64,000 nucleotides of DNA from Janthinobacterium aquaticum (GCF_009208565.1 NZ_WFLK01000009.1:1-64000), one strand, 5' to 3'; positions 9,086 to 19,983 are shown, numbered from the stretch's first letter. Numbers and translations are program-made. The notes: generated from the letters alone by a model not told the origin.

Positions 9086-9414
9086 TGGAAACTAAAGCTA
9101 TCCTCAAAGGTGTGCGCCTGTCGGACCAAAAGGGCCGCCTGGTTGCTGACCTGATCCGTGGCAAGAAAGTTGACGCAGCACTCAACATCTTGCAATTCAG
9201 CCCGAAAAAAGGTGCTGCGATCATCAAGCGTGTTCTGGAATCGGCAATCGCCAATGCAGAACACAACGATGGCGCCGACATCGACGAATTGTTCGTGAAA
9301 ACGATCTACGTTGAAAAGGGTCCGGTCCTGAAGCGCTTCACCGCGCGTGCAAAAGGCCGTGGCGACCGTATTTCGAAACAATCCTGTCACGTTTACGTGA
9401 CTGTCGGTAACTAA
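9085..9414 (+). CDS. rplV: 50S ribosomal protein L22
   Basis: L22 forms the exit-tunnel constriction together with L4. It is 109 residues with [16 protein letters not shown] at the start and the beta-hairpin [17 protein letters not shown], the part that lines the tunnel. It is coupled to rpsS by a one-base overlap. Confidence 0.97.
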   Translation: METKAILKGVRLSDQKGRLVADLIRGKKVDAALNILQFSPKKGAAIIKRVLESAIANAEHNDGADIDELFVKTIYVEKGPVLKRFTARAKGRGDRISKQSCHVYVTVGN

Positions 9415-9423
9415 GGAGCCACG

Positions 9424-10245
9424 ATGGGTCAGAAAATTCATCCAACCGGTTTCCGTCTGGCGGTCACCCGTAACTGGGCTTCGCGCTGGTATGCAGGCAA
9501 CGGCAATTTCGCTGCCATGCTGAACGAAGACCTGAAAGCACGTGCTTACCTGAAAAAGAAACTGAAGAACGCTTCGGTTGGTCGCATCGTTATCGAGCGC
9601 CCAGCAAAGAACGCGCGCTTCACGATCTACAGCTCGCGTCCAGGCGTGGTCATTGGTAAAAAAGGCGAAGACATCGAAGTACTGAAGTCCGCTTTGACCA
9701 AGATCATGGGCGTACCTGTTCATGTGAACATCGAAGAAATTCGCAAGCCTGAAATCGATTCGCAACTGATCGCCGATTCGATCTCGCAGCAGCTGGAAAA
9801 GCGTATCATGTTCCGCCGCGCCATGAAGCGTGCAATGCAAAATGCAATGCGCCTGGGTGCACTCGGTATCAAGATCATGTCGTCCGGCCGTCTGAACGGT
9901 ATCGAAATCGCCCGTACTGAATGGTACCGCGAAGGCCGCGTGCCTCTGCATACCCTGCGCGCCGATATCGACTACGGTACCAGCGAAGCGTCGACCACCT
10001 ACGGCATCATCGGTGTCAAGGTTTGGGTATACAAAGGTGACCGCGCGCCTAACGGCGATGCACCAGTCATCGATACCCCGCCTGACGAGAAGAAAAGCCG
10101 CGGCCCACGCCGTGACGATGGCAAGCCAGCTGGCCGTCCGCGTCCAGCAGGTGCCGGTGCGAAACCATCCACAGCACCAGGTGCACGTGTGCGTACCGCC
10201 GCTAAACCGGCCGCCGCAGCACCAGCTGAGAAAGCAGGAGAATAA
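9424..10245 (+). CDS. rpsC: 30S ribosomal protein S3
   Basis: S3 of the 30S head with mRNA helicase contribution. It is 273 residues, longer than the 233 of E. coli because of an Ala/Pro/Lys/Arg-rich tail after residue ~215 ([16 protein letters not shown] and onward), as in other betaproteobacteria. The KH domain carries [14 protein letters not shown]. rplP starts two bases after its stop. Confidence 0.98.
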   Translation: MGQKIHPTGFRLAVTRNWASRWYAGNGNFAAMLNEDLKARAYLKKKLKNASVGRIVIERPAKNARFTIYSSRPGVVIGKKGEDIEVLKSALTKIMGVPVHVNIEEIRKPEIDSQLIADSISQQLEKRIMFRRAMKRAMQNAMRLGALGIKIMSSGRLNGIEIARTEWYREGRVPLHTLRADIDYGTSEASTTYGIIGVKVWVYKGDRAPNGDAPVIDTPPDEKKSRGPRRDDGKPAGRPRPAGAGAKPSTAPGARVRTAAKPAAAAPAEKAGE

Positions 10246-10247
10246 TC

Positions 10248-10667
10248 ATGCTGCAACCAGCACGCAGAAAGTATCGTAAAGAGCAGAAAGGCCGTAACAC
10301 CGGTATTTCGCACAGCCGCGGCACCGCCGTGTCGTTTGGCGAATTCGGTCTGAAGGCAGTTGCGCGCGGTCGTATCACTGCGCGTCAAATTGAAGCGGCG
10401 CGTCGTGCAATGACCCGTCACATCAAGCGCGGTGGCCGTATCTGGATCCGTATTTTCCCAGACAAGCCGATCTCGAACAAACCAGCTGAAGTCCGTATGG
10501 GTAACGGTAAAGGTAATCCAGAGTACTACGTCGCTGAAATTCAGCCAGGTAAAGTACTGTACGAAATGGATGGCGTCGATGAAGCGCTGGCACGGGAAGC
10601 TTTCCGTCTTGCCGCCGCTAAACTGCCACTGGCTACGACTTTCGTCGTACGTCAAGTTGGCCAATAA
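10248..10667 (+). CDS. rplP: 50S ribosomal protein L16
   Basis: L16 binds near the A-site tRNA elbow. It is 139 residues, beginning [17 protein letters not shown], with [20 protein letters not shown] and [14 protein letters not shown]. Motifs and length match the family fully. Confidence 0.98.
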   Translation: MLQPARRKYRKEQKGRNTGISHSRGTAVSFGEFGLKAVARGRITARQIEAARRAMTRHIKRGGRIWIRIFPDKPISNKPAEVRMGNGKGNPEYYVAEIQPGKVLYEMDGVDEALAREAFRLAAAKLPLATTFVVRQVGQ

Positions 10668-10679
10668 TTGGAGTTGGAT

Positions 10680-10871
10680 ATGAAAGCAACTGAACTCCGC
10701 GGCAAAGACCAGCCAGCTCTGCAAAAAGAGCTGAATGACTTGTTGAAGGCACAGTTCGGCCTGCGTATGCAAATCGCTACGCAACAGCTGAGCAACACTT
10801 CGCAGCTCAAGAAGGTACGCCGCGATATCGCGCGTGTGAAGACGGTAATGAATCTGAAGGAAGCCAAATGA
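10680..10871 (+). CDS. rpmC: 50S ribosomal protein L29
   Basis: L29 is a small helical protein at the tunnel exit. It is 63 residues from the ATG at 10680 ([18 protein letters not shown]); the upstream in-frame TTG at 10668 lies on the end of the rplP region and is less likely. A GGAG sits at 10670-10673. Its end overlaps the rpsQ start by four bases. Confidence 0.96.
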   Translation: MKATELRGKDQPALQKELNDLLKAQFGLRMQIATQQLSNTSQLKKVRRDIARVKTVMNLKEAK

Positions 10872-11140
10872 ACGAACCAGTGAAACAGTCGCTCAAGCGC
10901 ACGCTGATCGGTAAAGTGGTATCCGACAAGATGGACAAGACCGTTACCGTTCTGATCGAGCGCCACGTAAAACATCCTTTGTATGGCAAGATCATCATGC
11001 GTTCGAACAAGTATCACGCGCATGACGAGACCAACCAGGTCAAAGCCGGTGACACGGTAGAGATCCAGGAAGGTCGTCCGATCTCGAAAACGAAGGCATG
11101 GACGGTGACACGTGTGGTTCAAGCCGCACCCATCGTTTAA
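10868..11140 (+). CDS. rpsQ: 30S ribosomal protein S17
   Basis: S17 is an OB-fold protein of the 30S body. It is 90 residues, with [20 protein letters not shown] and [19 protein letters not shown]. It is the last gene of the S10 operon, marked by the terminator that follows. Confidence 0.97.
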   Translation: MNEPVKQSLKRTLIGKVVSDKMDKTVTVLIERHVKHPLYGKIIMRSNKYHAHDETNQVKAGDTVEIQEGRPISKTKAWTVTRVVQAAPIV

Positions 11141-11144
11141 ATAA

Positions 11145-11174
11145 AAAACCACTGTTTCGACAGTGGTTTTAATT
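11145..11174 (+). terminator. Intrinsic terminator after rpsQ (end of the S10 operon)
   Basis: AAAACCACTGT (11145-11155), a TTCG loop, then ACAGTGGTTTT (11160-11170). A second hairpin (GCCCGCAA 11186-11193 / TTGCGGGC 11208-11215, followed by TTCGTT) stands just behind it. The remaining ~180 bases to rplN must hold the spc promoter, but no clear -35/-10 pair is seen. Confidence 0.85.
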
Positions 11175-11393
11175 AGTACTTGCAGGCCCGCAAATTGTAT
11201 GTAATACTTGCGGGCTTCGTTCATGTAACGCCGCAAAGTGTCTGGCCACAGACAGTAGCATTCGCGGTCAGTTGATGTATGAAGGTCAAGCACCCAAACA
11301 GTGAAGCCCAGCAGGGCGGCTCTGGCGGGACCAAGACTGACCGCGGGTCTACATTGTGTGGATTCTTCGGCTTAAGTTGGGAAAGAGAATACT

Positions 11394-11762
11394 ATGATTC
11401 AAACTGAAAGCCGGCTCGAAGTGGCTGACAATACCGGTGCCAAAGAAGTAATGTGCATCAAGGTATTGGGCGGCTCCAAGCGCCGTTATGCTGGCATTGG
11501 CGATGTGATCAAGGTAACCGTCAAGGTTGCTGCGCCACGTGGCCGTGTCAAAAAAGGTGAAATTTATAACGCCGTGGTTGTGCGCACCGCTAAAGGTGTT
11601 CGCCGCCAAGACGGTTCCCTGGTGAAGTTCGACGGCAATGCCGCCGTTCTGTTGAACGCCAAGCTGGAACCGATCGGTACCCGCATCTTCGGACCAGTGA
11701 CGCGCGAGCTGCGCACTGAAAAGTTCATGAAGATCGTGTCCCTGGCACCTGAAGTACTGTAA
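11394..11762 (+). CDS. rplN: 50S ribosomal protein L14
   Basis: L14 is at the subunit interface and forms bridge contacts with 16S rRNA. It is 122 residues, beginning [19 protein letters not shown]; the C-terminal part reads [20 protein letters not shown]. It is the first gene of the spc operon, after a 253-base gap. Confidence 0.98.
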   Translation: MIQTESRLEVADNTGAKEVMCIKVLGGSKRRYAGIGDVIKVTVKVAAPRGRVKKGEIYNAVVVRTAKGVRRQDGSLVKFDGNAAVLLNAKLEPIGTRIFGPVTRELRTEKFMKIVSLAPEVL

Positions 11763-11772
11763 GGAGTCAGCA

Positions 11773-12087
11773 ATGGATAAGATTCGTAAAAACGACGAAG
11801 TCATCGTTCTGGCCGGTAAAGACAAGGGCAAACGCGGCGTCGTTTCGCGTCGCGTAGACGCAGAACACGTAGTGGTTGAAGGCGTCAACGTCGCTAAAAA
11901 AGCGACCAAACCGAACCCGATGACTGGCGTACAAGGTGGTATCGTCGACAAGACCATGCCAATTCACGTGTCCAACGTTGCATTGTTCAATGCAGCTAGT
12001 GGCAAGGCAGACCGTGTTGGTTTCAAAGATGTCGACGGCAAAAAAGTCCGCGTCTTCAAATCGTCCGGCGAAGTAGTGAAGGCTTAA
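11773..12087 (+). CDS. rplX: 50S ribosomal protein L24
   Basis: L24 is one of the two initiators of 50S assembly. It is 104 residues with the KOW motif at the N-terminus ([17 protein letters not shown]) and [21 protein letters not shown] lies eight bases before the ATG. Confidence 0.97.
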   Translation: MDKIRKNDEVIVLAGKDKGKRGVVSRRVDAEHVVVEGVNVAKKATKPNPMTGVQGGIVDKTMPIHVSNVALFNAASGKADRVGFKDVDGKKVRVFKSSGEVVKA

Positions 12088-12093
12088 GAAATC

Positions 12094-12633
12094 ATGGCAC
12101 GTCTCCAAGAGTTCTATAAAGAAAAAGTCGTCGCCGACCTGACAGCCAAATTTGGCTACAAGTCGTCGATGGAAGTTCCACGTCTGACCAAGATCACCCT
12201 GAACATGGGTGTTGGTGAGGCTATCGCTGATAAAAAAGTTCTCGAGCACGCAGTTGCTGACTTGACCAAGATCGCCGGCCAGAAACCAGTGACCACCAAG
12301 TCCCGCAAAGCGATCGCAGGCTTCAAAATCCGCGAAGGCTACCCGATCGGTACGATGGTCACCCTGCGCGGCGCTCGCATGTACGAGTTCCTGGATCGCT
12401 TCATCACCGTGGCTCTGCCGCGCGTGCGCGATTTCCGTGGTGTGAACGGCCGTGCATTTGATGGTCGTGGTAACTACAACATCGGTGTCAAGGAACAGAT
12501 CATTTTCCCTGAGATCGACTACGACAAGATTGACGCGTTGCGCGGTATGAATATCAGCATCACGACAACTGCTAAGACCGACGACGAAGCCAAAGCTTTG
12601 CTCGCCGCCTTCAAATTCCCGTTCAGAAACTGA
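12094..12633 (+). CDS. rplE: 50S ribosomal protein L5
   Basis: L5 binds 5S rRNA and the P-site tRNA elbow. It is 179 residues, with [37 protein letters not shown] and [20 protein letters not shown]. It is followed by rpsN after four bases. Confidence 0.98.
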   Translation: MARLQEFYKEKVVADLTAKFGYKSSMEVPRLTKITLNMGVGEAIADKKVLEHAVADLTKIAGQKPVTTKSRKAIAGFKIREGYPIGTMVTLRGARMYEFLDRFITVALPRVRDFRGVNGRAFDGRGNYNIGVKEQIIFPEIDYDKIDALRGMNISITTTAKTDDEAKALLAAFKFPFRN

Positions 12634-12637
12634 GATC

Positions 12638-12943
12638 ATGGCAAAATTGGCACTGATTAACCGTGAGCAAAAGCGCGTAGACCTGGCTGCGAAATTCGCC
12701 GTCAAACGCGCTGCGCTGAAGGCCATCGTTGATGACCAGTCGAAATCGGAAGAAGAGCGTTACGAAGCGCGCCTGAAACTGCAGGCACTGCCACGTAACT
12801 CGAATCCGACGCGTCAGCGCAACCGCTGCGCCGTCACCGGTCGTCCACGCGGCACATTCCGTAAATTCGGTCTGGGTCGTATCAAGCTCCGTGAGTTCGC
12901 CATGCGTGGTGAAATTCCGGGTATGACTAAAGCAAGCTGGTAA
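12638..12943 (+). CDS. rpsN: 30S ribosomal protein S14 (zinc-free form)
   Basis: S14 of the 30S head. The 101-residue length and the lack of paired CxxC cysteines mark the zinc-independent form. Motifs include [32 protein letters not shown] and the end [11 protein letters not shown]. Confidence 0.97.
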   Translation: MAKLALINREQKRVDLAAKFAVKRAALKAIVDDQSKSEEERYEARLKLQALPRNSNPTRQRNRCAVTGRPRGTFRKFGLGRIKLREFAMRGEIPGMTKASW

Positions 12944-12957
12944 TAGGAGAATATGCA

Positions 12958-13353
12958 ATGAGTATGAGCGATCCTATCGCCGATATGCTGACCCGCATTC
13001 GCAACGCCCAAGGCGTTCAAAAAACGACCGTGGCCATGCCATCGTCGAAAGTCAAAGTAGCGATTGCCAACGTCCTCAAGGACGAGGGTTACATTGAAGA
13101 TTTCGCTGTTGCCGAAGCTGGTGGCAAAGCGGAACTGAAGATCGGTTTGAAGTATTATGTTGGCCGTCCCGTCATCGAGCGCCTTGAGCGCGTGTCCCGT
13201 CCGGGCCTGCGCGTCTACAAAGGCAAAGACGAGATCCCTGTTGTGATGAATGGCTTGGGTGTGGCGATCGTGTCGACTCCGCAAGGCGTCATGACTGACC
13301 GCAAAGCACGCGCTACCGGTGTCGGCGGCGAAGTTATTTGCTACGTGGCTTAA
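12958..13353 (+). CDS. rpsH: 30S ribosomal protein S8
   Basis: S8 binds the central 16S domain; in E. coli it is also the translational repressor of the spc operon through the rplE region. It is 131 residues, with [16 protein letters not shown] and the C-terminal [11 protein letters not shown]. Whether it represses here was not traced. The ATG follows AGGAGAAT. Confidence 0.97.
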   Translation: MSMSDPIADMLTRIRNAQGVQKTTVAMPSSKVKVAIANVLKDEGYIEDFAVAEAGGKAELKIGLKYYVGRPVIERLERVSRPGLRVYKGKDEIPVVMNGLGVAIVSTPQGVMTDRKARATGVGGEVICYVA

Positions 13354-13363
13354 GGAGTTACAC

Positions 13364-13897
13364 ATGTCTCGAGTAGCTAAAATGCCAATCGTAGTGCCAG
13401 CTGGCGCAGAAGTCGCCATCTCCGCACAAGCGATCACCGTAAAAGGCCCACTGGGCGTGCTTTCGCAAGCCCTGACCGGCCAGGTGAAAGTGGAAAACAA
13501 TGCAGGAACCCTGAGTTTCGACGTGGCTGACGAAAGCCGCGAAGCCAATGCCATGTCCGGCACGCTGCGCGCGCTGGTCAACAACATGGTTGTTGGCGTC
13601 ACCAAGGGTTTCGAGAAAAAGCTGAACCTGGTAGGCGTGGGTTACAAGGCGCAAGCTCAAGGCGACAAGCTGAATCTGTCCCTGGGTTTCTCGCACCCTG
13701 TAGTGCATGACATGCCAGCCGGCGTTACCTGCGCAACACCAACCCCGACCGAAATCCTGATCAAGGGTATCGATCGTCAAAAGGTTGGCCAGGTAGCCGC
13801 TGAAGTTCGTGCTTACCGCGCTCCTGAGCCATACAAAGGCAAGGGCGTTCGCTATGCGGACGAAGTGGTTAAGCTTAAAGAAACCAAGAAGAAGTAA
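13364..13897 (+). CDS. rplF: 50S ribosomal protein L6
   Basis: L6 lies near the sarcin-ricin loop. It is 177 residues from the ATG at 13364 ([17 protein letters not shown], after AAGGAG); the longer frame from 13319 overlaps rpsH and is not the start. The family end [20 protein letters not shown] is present. Confidence 0.98.
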   Translation: MSRVAKMPIVVPAGAEVAISAQAITVKGPLGVLSQALTGQVKVENNAGTLSFDVADESREANAMSGTLRALVNNMVVGVTKGFEKKLNLVGVGYKAQAQGDKLNLSLGFSHPVVHDMPAGVTCATPTPTEILIKGIDRQKVGQVAAEVRAYRAPEPYKGKGVRYADEVVKLKETKKK

Positions 13898-13910
13898 TTA
13901 GGGGCTGACG

Positions 13911-14273
13911 ATGGATAAGAAAGAATCACGGCTTCGCCGCGGACGCCAAACCCGCATCAAGATCGCGGAATTGAAAGTAAATCGCCTGTCGGTGCATCGC
14001 ACCAACTTGCACATTTACGCCAACCTGATCAGCCCGGACGCTAAAGTTCTGGTATCGGCATCGACTGCCGAAGCCGAAGTGCGCGCTGAACTGGCAGGTC
14101 AATCCGGCAAAGGCGGCAATGCCGCTGCTGCAGCCTTGATCGGCAAGCGCGTCGCTGAAAAAGCGTTGAAAGCAGGAATCACCGAAGTTGCGTTTGACCG
14201 CTCCGGTTTCCGTTACCACGGCCGTGTGAAAGCGTTGGCAGAAGCCGCACGCGAAGCCGGTCTGAAGTTCTAA
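13911..14273 (+). CDS. rplR: 50S ribosomal protein L18
   Basis: L18 carries 5S rRNA into the 50S particle. It is 120 residues with the basic N-terminus ([17 protein letters not shown]) that binds 5S rRNA and the C-terminal [20 protein letters not shown]. Nine bases separate it from rpsE. Confidence 0.97.
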   Translation: MDKKESRLRRGRQTRIKIAELKVNRLSVHRTNLHIYANLISPDAKVLVSASTAEAEVRAELAGQSGKGGNAAAAALIGKRVAEKALKAGITEVAFDRSGFRYHGRVKALAEAAREAGLKF

Positions 14274-14282
14274 GGATCAATC

Positions 14283-14801
14283 ATGGCAAAAATGCAAGCA
14301 AAAATGCAAAGCGACAAGCCGGATGATGGCATGCGCGAAAAAATGATCGCGATCAACCGCGTGACCAAAGTGGTCAAGGGTGGTCGTATCATGGGTTTCG
14401 CCGCGCTGACCGTAGTTGGTGATGGCGATGGCCGCGTCGGCATGGGCAAGGGCAAGTCGAAAGAAGTGCCAGTTGGCGTGCAGAAGGCAATGGAAGAAGC
14501 CCGTCGCAACCTGATCAAAGTACCGCTCAAAAACGGCACCTTGCATCACACGGTTGTTGGTCGTCACGGCGCCTCCAAGGTCCTGATGAACCCAGCCAAG
14601 CCTGGTACCGGCGTGATCGCTGGTGGCGCAATGCGCGCTATCTTCGAAGTAATGGGCGTAACGGACGTGGTGGCGAAATCCACCGGTTCGAACAACCCTT
14701 ACAACCTGGTACGCGCTACGCTGGATGGCCTGGCAAAAATGAGTACTCCAGCTGACATCGCCGCCAAACGCGGCAAGTCGGTTGAAGACATCCTGGCTTA
14801 A
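14283..14801 (+). CDS. rpsE: 30S ribosomal protein S5
   Basis: S5 influences decoding accuracy at the mRNA entry. It is 172 residues, with [19 protein letters not shown] (the loop where spectinomycin-resistance changes are known in E. coli) and [20 protein letters not shown]. Nothing in that loop looks unusual. Confidence 0.98.
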   Translation: MAKMQAKMQSDKPDDGMREKMIAINRVTKVVKGGRIMGFAALTVVGDGDGRVGMGKGKSKEVPVGVQKAMEEARRNLIKVPLKNGTLHHTVVGRHGASKVLMNPAKPGTGVIAGGAMRAIFEVMGVTDVVAKSTGSNNPYNLVRATLDGLAKMSTPADIAAKRGKSVEDILA

Positions 14802-14810
14802 GGTGAAGAA

Positions 14811-14993
14811 ATGACTACCAAAACCCTCAAAGTACAACTGGTCAAGGGCTTGATCGGTACGCGTGAAGATCACCGTGCCACCGTCCGCGGTCTGGGTCTG
14901 CGTCGTGTTAACTCGGTTTCCGAGCTGCAAGACACCCCATCCGTGCGCGGCATGATCAACAAAGTATCGTACCTCGTTAAAGTAGTTGGGTAA
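14811..14993 (+). CDS. rpmD: 50S ribosomal protein L30
   Basis: L30 is a small 50S protein of 60 residues, with [20 protein letters not shown] and the end [16 protein letters not shown]. Codon 1 is ATG after GGTGAAGAA. rplO follows after 27 bases. Confidence 0.96.
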   Translation: MTTKTLKVQLVKGLIGTREDHRATVRGLGLRRVNSVSELQDTPSVRGMINKVSYLVKVVG

Positions 14994-15020
14994 GCCGCAG
15001 GGCTTACACACGGAGAAATC

Positions 15021-15452
15021 ATGGAACTGAATACCATTCAACCAGCCGACGGCGCCAAGCACTACAAGCGTCGCGTCGGCCGCGGTATCGGCTCCGGCCT
15101 GGGTAAAACCTCGGGTCGCGGCCACAAGGGTCAGAAATCGCGTTCGGGCGGCTTTCATAAAGTCGGTTTCGAAGGCGGTCAGATGCCTCTGCAACGCCGT
15201 CTGCCTAAGCGCGGTTTCAAATCGCTCAACGCCACTTTCAAAGCTGAAGTGCGTCTGTCCGATCTGAACAACCTGGCTGTTGGCGAAGTCGACATTCTGG
15301 TCTTGAAGCAAGCTGGCGTCCTGGGCGTGTTGGCCCGTGACGTGCGCGTGATCTTGTCCGGCGAAATCACCAAAGCGGTGAATTTGAAGGGCTTGAAAGT
15401 GTCCGCTGGCGCGAAAGCAGCCATCGAAGCAGCCGGCGGCTCAGTAGCCTGA
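15021..15452 (+). CDS. rplO: 50S ribosomal protein L15
   Basis: L15 is a late assembly protein. It is 143 residues with the glycine-rich N-terminal extension ([20 protein letters not shown]) and [26 protein letters not shown] ribosome site precedes the ATG. Confidence 0.98.
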   Translation: MELNTIQPADGAKHYKRRVGRGIGSGLGKTSGRGHKGQKSRSGGFHKVGFEGGQMPLQRRLPKRGFKSLNATFKAEVRLSDLNNLAVGEVDILVLKQAGVLGVLARDVRVILSGEITKAVNLKGLKVSAGAKAAIEAAGGSVA

Positions 15453-15484
15453 GTTGACCGCTAACAGCTTGATCGGAGCGAAAA

Positions 15485-16819
15485 TTGGCGACTAATCCAC
15501 AACTTGCTAAAAGTGCAGCAGCCGGTTTCCCTTGGGGACGGCTCTGGTTTTTGCTTGGCGCATTGGTGGTTTATCGTATCGGTGCTCATGTCCCGGTTCC
15601 CGGGATTGACCCGACACAATTAGCCTCGCTGTTCAAGGAGCACGAAGGCGGCGTCCTGGGCATGTTCAACATGTTCTCGGGCGGTGCCTTGTCTCGTTTT
15701 ACAGTGTTTGCGCTGGGTATCATGCCTTACATCTCGGCCTCGATCATCATGCAGTTGCTGTCGATCGTGTCACCGCAGATGGAAGCGTTGAAAAAAGAAG
15801 GCGAAGCAGGCCGCCGCAAGATCACCCAGTACACCCGTTATTTCACGGTGGCCCTGGCTCTGTTTCAAGCGTTAGGCATTGCAGTCGCACTGGAGTCGCA
15901 AGCTGGTCTGGTGTTGGAACCTGGTCTTGCATTCCGCTTCGTAACGGTCGTCACTTTGTTGACCGGAACAATGTTCTTGATGTGGTTGGGTGAGCAAATT
16001 ACCGAGCGTGGCTTGGGTAATGGCATCTCGATCATCATCTTTGCCGGTATTGCAGCAGGTCTGCCTTCGGCGCTGGGTGGTTTGTTCAGCCTGGTATCGA
16101 ACGGTTCGATCGGCAGCCTGGGCGCGATTTTCATCGTCCTGCTGGTAGCACTGGTAACGTTCTTCGTGGTATTTGTCGAACGCGGTCAGCGCAAGATCTT
16201 GGTCAATTATGCGAAGCGCCAGGTAGGTAACAAGATTTATGGCGGTCAAACCAGCCATTTGCCGTTGAAGCTGAACATGGCCGGCGTGATCCCGCCGATC
16301 TTTGCTTCTTCGATCATCTTGTTCCCGGCCACGATCGTGGACTGGTTTTCAAAGGGCGCCGATAACGCTAACCCTGTGGTGCGGTTCCTGAAAGATTTGG
16401 CAGCATCGATGGGGCCTGGTGAGCCTATCCATGCGCTGTTGTACGCAGTGGCGATCGTGTTTTTCTGCTTCTTTTATACCGCGCTGGTGTTTAACAGCAA
16501 GGAAACGGCAGATAACTTGAAGAAAAGCGGTGCTTTCATTCCCGGGATTCGTCCAGGCGAACAGACAGCGCGCTATATCGACAAGATCCTGACACGCTTG
16601 ACACTTGCCGGCGCAGTCTACATCACCCTGGTGTGTTTATTGCCGGAATTTATGCAAGCCCAGTGGAAAGTACCATTCTATTTCGGCGGTACTTCTTTAT
16701 TGATTATTGTAGTTGTCACCATGGATTTCATGGCGCAAGTACAGAACTACGTGATGTCGCAGCAATATGATTCACTGCTGCGCAAAGCAAACTTCAAGGG
16801 CGGAATTCCGACGCGTTAA
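15485..16819 (+). CDS. secY: Protein translocase subunit SecY
   Basis: SecY is the channel subunit of the SecYEG translocon in the inner membrane. It is 444 residues with ten predicted membrane helices; motifs are [15 protein letters not shown], the cytosolic loop [16 protein letters not shown] and [20 protein letters not shown]. The only suitable start is TTG at 15485, supported by GGAG six bases upstream, so initiation may be deliberately weak. secY within the spc operon is the normal bacterial arrangement. Confidence 0.97.
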   Translation: MATNPQLAKSAAAGFPWGRLWFLLGALVVYRIGAHVPVPGIDPTQLASLFKEHEGGVLGMFNMFSGGALSRFTVFALGIMPYISASIIMQLLSIVSPQMEALKKEGEAGRRKITQYTRYFTVALALFQALGIAVALESQAGLVLEPGLAFRFVTVVTLLTGTMFLMWLGEQITERGLGNGISIIIFAGIAAGLPSALGGLFSLVSNGSIGSLGAIFIVLLVALVTFFVVFVERGQRKILVNYAKRQVGNKIYGGQTSHLPLKLNMAGVIPPIFASSIILFPATIVDWFSKGADNANPVVRFLKDLAASMGPGEPIHALLYAVAIVFFCFFYTALVFNSKETADNLKKSGAFIPGIRPGEQTARYIDKILTRLTLAGAVYITLVCLLPEFMQAQWKVPFYFGGTSLLIIVVVTMDFMAQVQNYVMSQQYDSLLRKANFKGGIPTR

Positions 16820-16837
16820 GCGCGGTAAACACACCGA

Positions 16838-17056
16838 ATGGCAAAAGACGACGTCATACAGATGCAGGGCGAGATTCTTGAGAATCTCCCAAATGCAACA
16901 TTTCGAGTGAAGCTGGAGAACGGACACGTGGTGCTCGGGCATATTTCGGGTAAAATGCGGATGAACTATATTCGCATTCTCCCTGGAGACAAGGTGACGG
17001 TGGAGTTGACGCCGTACGACCTGAGCCGAGCCCGCATTGTGTTCCGTACCAAGTAA
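16838..17056 (+). CDS. infA: Translation initiation factor IF-1
   Basis: IF-1 is an OB-fold factor that occupies the 30S A site during initiation. It is 72 residues: [18 protein letters not shown], then [20 protein letters not shown]. In betaproteobacteria infA commonly lies between secY and rpmJ, as here. Confidence 0.97.
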   Translation: MAKDDVIQMQGEILENLPNATFRVKLENGHVVLGHISGKMRMNYIRILPGDKVTVELTPYDLSRARIVFRTK

Positions 17057-17098
17057 CACAGTGAATCAAACCATAGAAGCGAAAGAAAGAGCCTTAAA

Positions 17099-17212
17099 AT
17101 GAAAGTTCTCGCATCAGTCAAGCGGATCTGCCGCAACTGCAAAGTCATCAAGCGCAAAGGCGTAGTCCGCGTAATCTGCGTGGAGCCACGTCACAAGCAG
17201 CGTCAAGGTTAA
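17099..17212 (+). CDS. rpmJ: 50S ribosomal protein L36 (zinc-binding form)
   Basis: The 37-residue protein starts [17 protein letters not shown] and ends EPRHKQRQG. Cysteines at 11, 14 and 27 with histidine 32 form the CxxC...C...H zinc site, so this is the zinc-dependent form. The ATG at 17099 and stop at 17210-17212 are read directly. It is the last gene of the spc cluster, 14 bases before rpsM. Confidence 0.96.
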   Translation: MKVLASVKRICRNCKVIKRKGVVRVICVEPRHKQRQG

Positions 17213-17226
17213 TCGAGGAATAACAA

Positions 17227-17592
17227 ATGGCACGTATTGCAGGGGTTAATATCCCAAATCATCAGCATACCGTTATCGGCCTGACCGCCATCTACGGTGT
17301 GGGCCGTCCACGCGCACAAAAAATCTGTGCAGCGACCGGCATTGCAACCAACAAAAAGATCAAAGATCTGGACGACAGCGAACTGGAAAAGCTGCGCGAT
17401 GAAGTAGGTAAATTCATCGTTGAAGGCGATCTGCGTCGTGAACTCTCGATGAACATCAAGCGTTTGATGGATCTGGGTTGCTACCGCGGCATGCGTCATC
17501 GCAAAGGTCTGCCAGTTCGTGGCCAGCGTACGCGTACAAACGCACGTACCCGCAAGGGTCCGCGTAAAGCCGCTCAATCGCTGAAAAAATAA
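17227..17592 (+). CDS. rpsM: 30S ribosomal protein S13
   Basis: S13 of the 30S head makes intersubunit bridges and touches P-site tRNA. It is 121 residues with [38 protein letters not shown] and the basic end. It is the first gene of the alpha operon, close behind rpmJ. Confidence 0.98.
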   Translation: MARIAGVNIPNHQHTVIGLTAIYGVGRPRAQKICAATGIATNKKIKDLDDSELEKLRDEVGKFIVEGDLRRELSMNIKRLMDLGCYRGMRHRKGLPVRGQRTRTNARTRKGPRKAAQSLKK

Positions 17593-17609
17593 TCCGTTAG
17601 GAAAAAATT

Positions 17610-18014
17610 ATGGCCAAGTCGCAAAATAACGCCGCATCAGCACGCGTGCGTAAAAAAGTCAAAAAGAACGTCGCTGAAGGCATCGCGCATGTCCACGCTT
17701 CGTTCAACAACACGATCATTACCATCACCGATCGTCAAGGCAATGCCTTGTCGTGGGCTACGTCCGGCGGTGCAGGCTTCAAGGGTTCGCGTAAATCGAC
17801 CCCGTTCGCAGCGCAGGTCGCCGCGGAAGCCGCTGGTAAAGTGGCTGTTGAGTGTGGCGTGAAGAACCTGGAAGTACGTATCAAGGGCCCAGGTCCTGGT
17901 CGTGAATCCGCTGTTCGCGCGCTGAACAACCTGGGCATCAAGATCACCGAGATCCAGGACGTGACGCCGGTACCGCACAACGGTTGCCGTCCACCGAAAC
18001 GCCGTCGTATCTAA
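17610..18014 (+). CDS. rpsK: 30S ribosomal protein S11
   Basis: S11 is on the 30S platform near the E site. It is 134 residues, with [20 protein letters not shown] and the C-terminal [17 protein letters not shown]. It is followed by a long structured gap rather than directly by rpsD. Confidence 0.98.
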   Translation: MAKSQNNAASARVRKKVKKNVAEGIAHVHASFNNTIITITDRQGNALSWATSGGAGFKGSRKSTPFAAQVAAEAAGKVAVECGVKNLEVRIKGPGPGRESAVRALNNLGIKITEIQDVTPVPHNGCRPPKRRRI

Positions 18015-18059
18015 GACAGTATTGCAGAGGGCGCTTCGGCGCCAGCTGCTTTCTTGTCT
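18014..18059 (+). terminator. Long hairpin directly after rpsK
   Basis: Nested pairing AGACA (18014-18018) / TGTCT (18055-18059), GCAG (18024-18027) / CTGC (18046-18049) and GGCGC-TTCG-GCGCC (18030-18043). No long T run follows, so it may protect the mRNA end or pause polymerase rather than terminate. Confidence 0.5.
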
Positions 18060-18135
18060 GTTGTAACTTTAGTATAGTCGTGTGAAAACGCTGGAGCAGG
18101 GAGCCGGAAACGGTTATACTGCCCGGCTGTTATCG

Positions 18136-18162
18136 CCTGTCAAATTCGTTTGACGGGTTTTT
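18136..18162 (+). terminator. Intrinsic terminator or attenuator between rpsK and rpsD
   Basis: CCTGTCAAA (18136-18144), TTCG loop, TTTGACGGG (18149-18157, one G-T pair), then TTTTT. A TATACT at 18115-18120 with a poor -35 could be a promoter, but transcription from it would meet this hairpin at once. The rest of the 258-base gap shows no gene. Confidence 0.75.
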
Positions 18163-18272
18163 CGTTTTCAGCCACCGTCTGCTCGATATCGGGTCAGACT
18201 AGCGCCTAACTGCATCAGCGTGCTTGTGCATGCGTGTAGCTGGGGCGTTATCATTTAAAAAAAGGAAGTATC

Positions 18273-18896
18273 GTGGCACGTTATATCGGACCTAAAGCAA
18301 AACTTTCCCGCCGTGAAGGTACAGACCTGTTCCTGAAGAGCGCACGTCGCTCGCTCGACAGCAAGTGCAAACTGGACGTCAAGCCAGGCCAACACGGTGT
18401 CAAATCCGGCGCCCGCACCTCGGACTACGGTAACCAACTGCGCGAAAAGCAAAAAGTCAAGCGCATGTACGGCGTGCTGGAACGTCAATTCCGCCGCTAC
18501 TTCGCTGAAGCTGACCGTCGTAAAGGCAACACCGGCGAAACGCTGTTGAAGTTGCTGGAAACGCGTCTGGACAACGTTTGCTACCGCATGGGCTTTGGCT
18601 CGACCCGCGCTGAAGCGCGTCAACTGGTCAGCCACAAAGCGTTCACCGTGAACGGTATCGTTGTCAACATCGCTTCGTACTCGGTCAAAGTCGGCGACGT
18701 CATCGCTGTTCGTGAAAAATCGAAAAAGCAAGTGCGTATCGTTGAAGCACTGTCGCTGGCCGAACAAGTTGGTATGCCTAGCTGGGTTTCGGTTGATGCC
18801 AAGAAAATGGAAGGTACTTTCAAGTCCCTGCCAGAGCGTAACGAAATCGCCAACGACGTCAACGAATCGCTGATCGTCGAGCTGTACTCGCGTTAA
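18273..18896 (+). CDS. rpsD: 30S ribosomal protein S4
   Basis: S4 nucleates 30S assembly and in E. coli represses the alpha operon. It is 207 residues: [20 protein letters not shown], then [15 protein letters not shown] and the S4 RNA-binding domain (residues ~97-160). The ATG... position is in fact a GTG (18273) after AAAGGAAG. It is flanked by hairpins on both sides. Confidence 0.97.
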   Translation: MARYIGPKAKLSRREGTDLFLKSARRSLDSKCKLDVKPGQHGVKSGARTSDYGNQLREKQKVKRMYGVLERQFRRYFAEADRRKGNTGETLLKLLETRLDNVCYRMGFGSTRAEARQLVSHKAFTVNGIVVNIASYSVKVGDVIAVREKSKKQVRIVEALSLAEQVGMPSWVSVDAKKMEGTFKSLPERNEIANDVNESLIVELYSR

Positions 18897-18916
18897 TTGT
18901 AGTTTAGCTGTATCAC

Positions 18917-18946
18917 CGCCCACCTGGTTCGCCCGGTGGGCGTTTT
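18917..18946 (+). terminator. Hairpin terminator or attenuator between rpsD and rpoA
   Basis: CGCCCACC (18917-18924) / GGTGGGCG (18935-18942) followed by TTTT. With only four T it is probably leaky, which would set the rpoA level relative to the ribosomal proteins. Confidence 0.7.
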
Positions 18947-19005
18947 ACCAATATGCCATCAGCCTTATCGGTGTAATGAGCCGAGGGTATTGAAAAGGAC
19001 ATTTC

Positions 19006-19983
19006 ATGCAAAACAGTTTGTTGAAGCCACGTATTATCGATGTTGAAGCGCTCGGCGCAGGTCACGCCAAGGTCGTGATGGAGCCGTTTGAGCGTGGCTA
19101 TGGCCACACATTGGGTAATGCGCTGCGCCGCGTACTGCTGTCGTCGATGGTGGGCTATGCGCCGACCGAAGTGACGATCGCAGGTGTTGTACACGAATAT
19201 TCGTCGCTCGATGGCGTGCAGGAAGACGTCGTCGATCTGCTGCTGAACCTGAAGGGCGTGGTCTTCAAGGTCCACAACCGTGACTCCGTCACGCTGACCC
19301 TGAAAAAGGAAGGCGAAGGCGCCATCCTGGCATCCGATATCGACCTGCCGCACGACGTTGAACTGATTAACCCTGATCACGTGATCGCCCACCTGACCGC
19401 TGGTGGCAAGCTGGACATGCAGATCAAGGTTGAAAAAGGCCGCGGCTATGTGCCGGGCAACGTGCGCCGCCTGTCGGAAGACACCAACAAGACCATCGGC
19501 CGCATCATTCTGGACGCATCGTTCTCGCCAGTACGCCGTGTGTCGTACTCGGTTGAGTCGGCTCGCGTTGAACAGCGTACCGACCTGGACAAGCTGATCA
19601 TCAACATCGAAACCAACGGCGTGATCTCGCCGGAAGAAGCGATCCGTCAATCGGCACGCGTGCTGGTCGACCAGTTGAATGTGTTCGCTGCCCTGGAAGG
19701 CACGGAAGCTGCTGCCGAAGCGCCATCGCGCGCTCCGCTGGTCGATCCGATCCTGCTGCGTCCAGTCGATGATCTGGAGTTGACCGTGCGTTCGGCTAAC
19801 TGCCTGAAAGCGGAAAACATCTATTACATCGGCGACCTGATCCAGCGTTCGGAAAACGAGCTGCTGAAAACGCCAAATCTGGGCCGCAAGTCCCTGAACG
19901 AAATCAAGGAAGTGCTGGCGTCGCGCGGCCTGACCTTGGGCATGAAGCTGGAAAACTGGCCGCCTGCTGGCCTGGAAAAGTAA
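19006..19983 (+). CDS. rpoA: RNA polymerase alpha subunit
   Basis: The alpha subunit forms the dimer that starts core polymerase assembly and contacts UP elements and activators. It is 325 residues with the N-terminal assembly domain ([18 protein letters not shown]) and the C-terminal DNA-binding domain from ~residue 245 ([32 protein letters not shown]). The conserved arginine of the DNA-contact helix (RSANC) is present. Confidence 0.98.
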   Translation: MQNSLLKPRIIDVEALGAGHAKVVMEPFERGYGHTLGNALRRVLLSSMVGYAPTEVTIAGVVHEYSSLDGVQEDVVDLLLNLKGVVFKVHNRDSVTLTLKKEGEGAILASDIDLPHDVELINPDHVIAHLTAGGKLDMQIKVEKGRGYVPGNVRRLSEDTNKTIGRIILDASFSPVRRVSYSVESARVEQRTDLDKLIINIETNGVISPEEAIRQSARVLVDQLNVFAALEGTEAAAEAPSRAPLVDPILLRPVDDLELTVRSANCLKAENIYYIGDLIQRSENELLKTPNLGRKSLNEIKEVLASRGLTLGMKLENWPPAGLEK

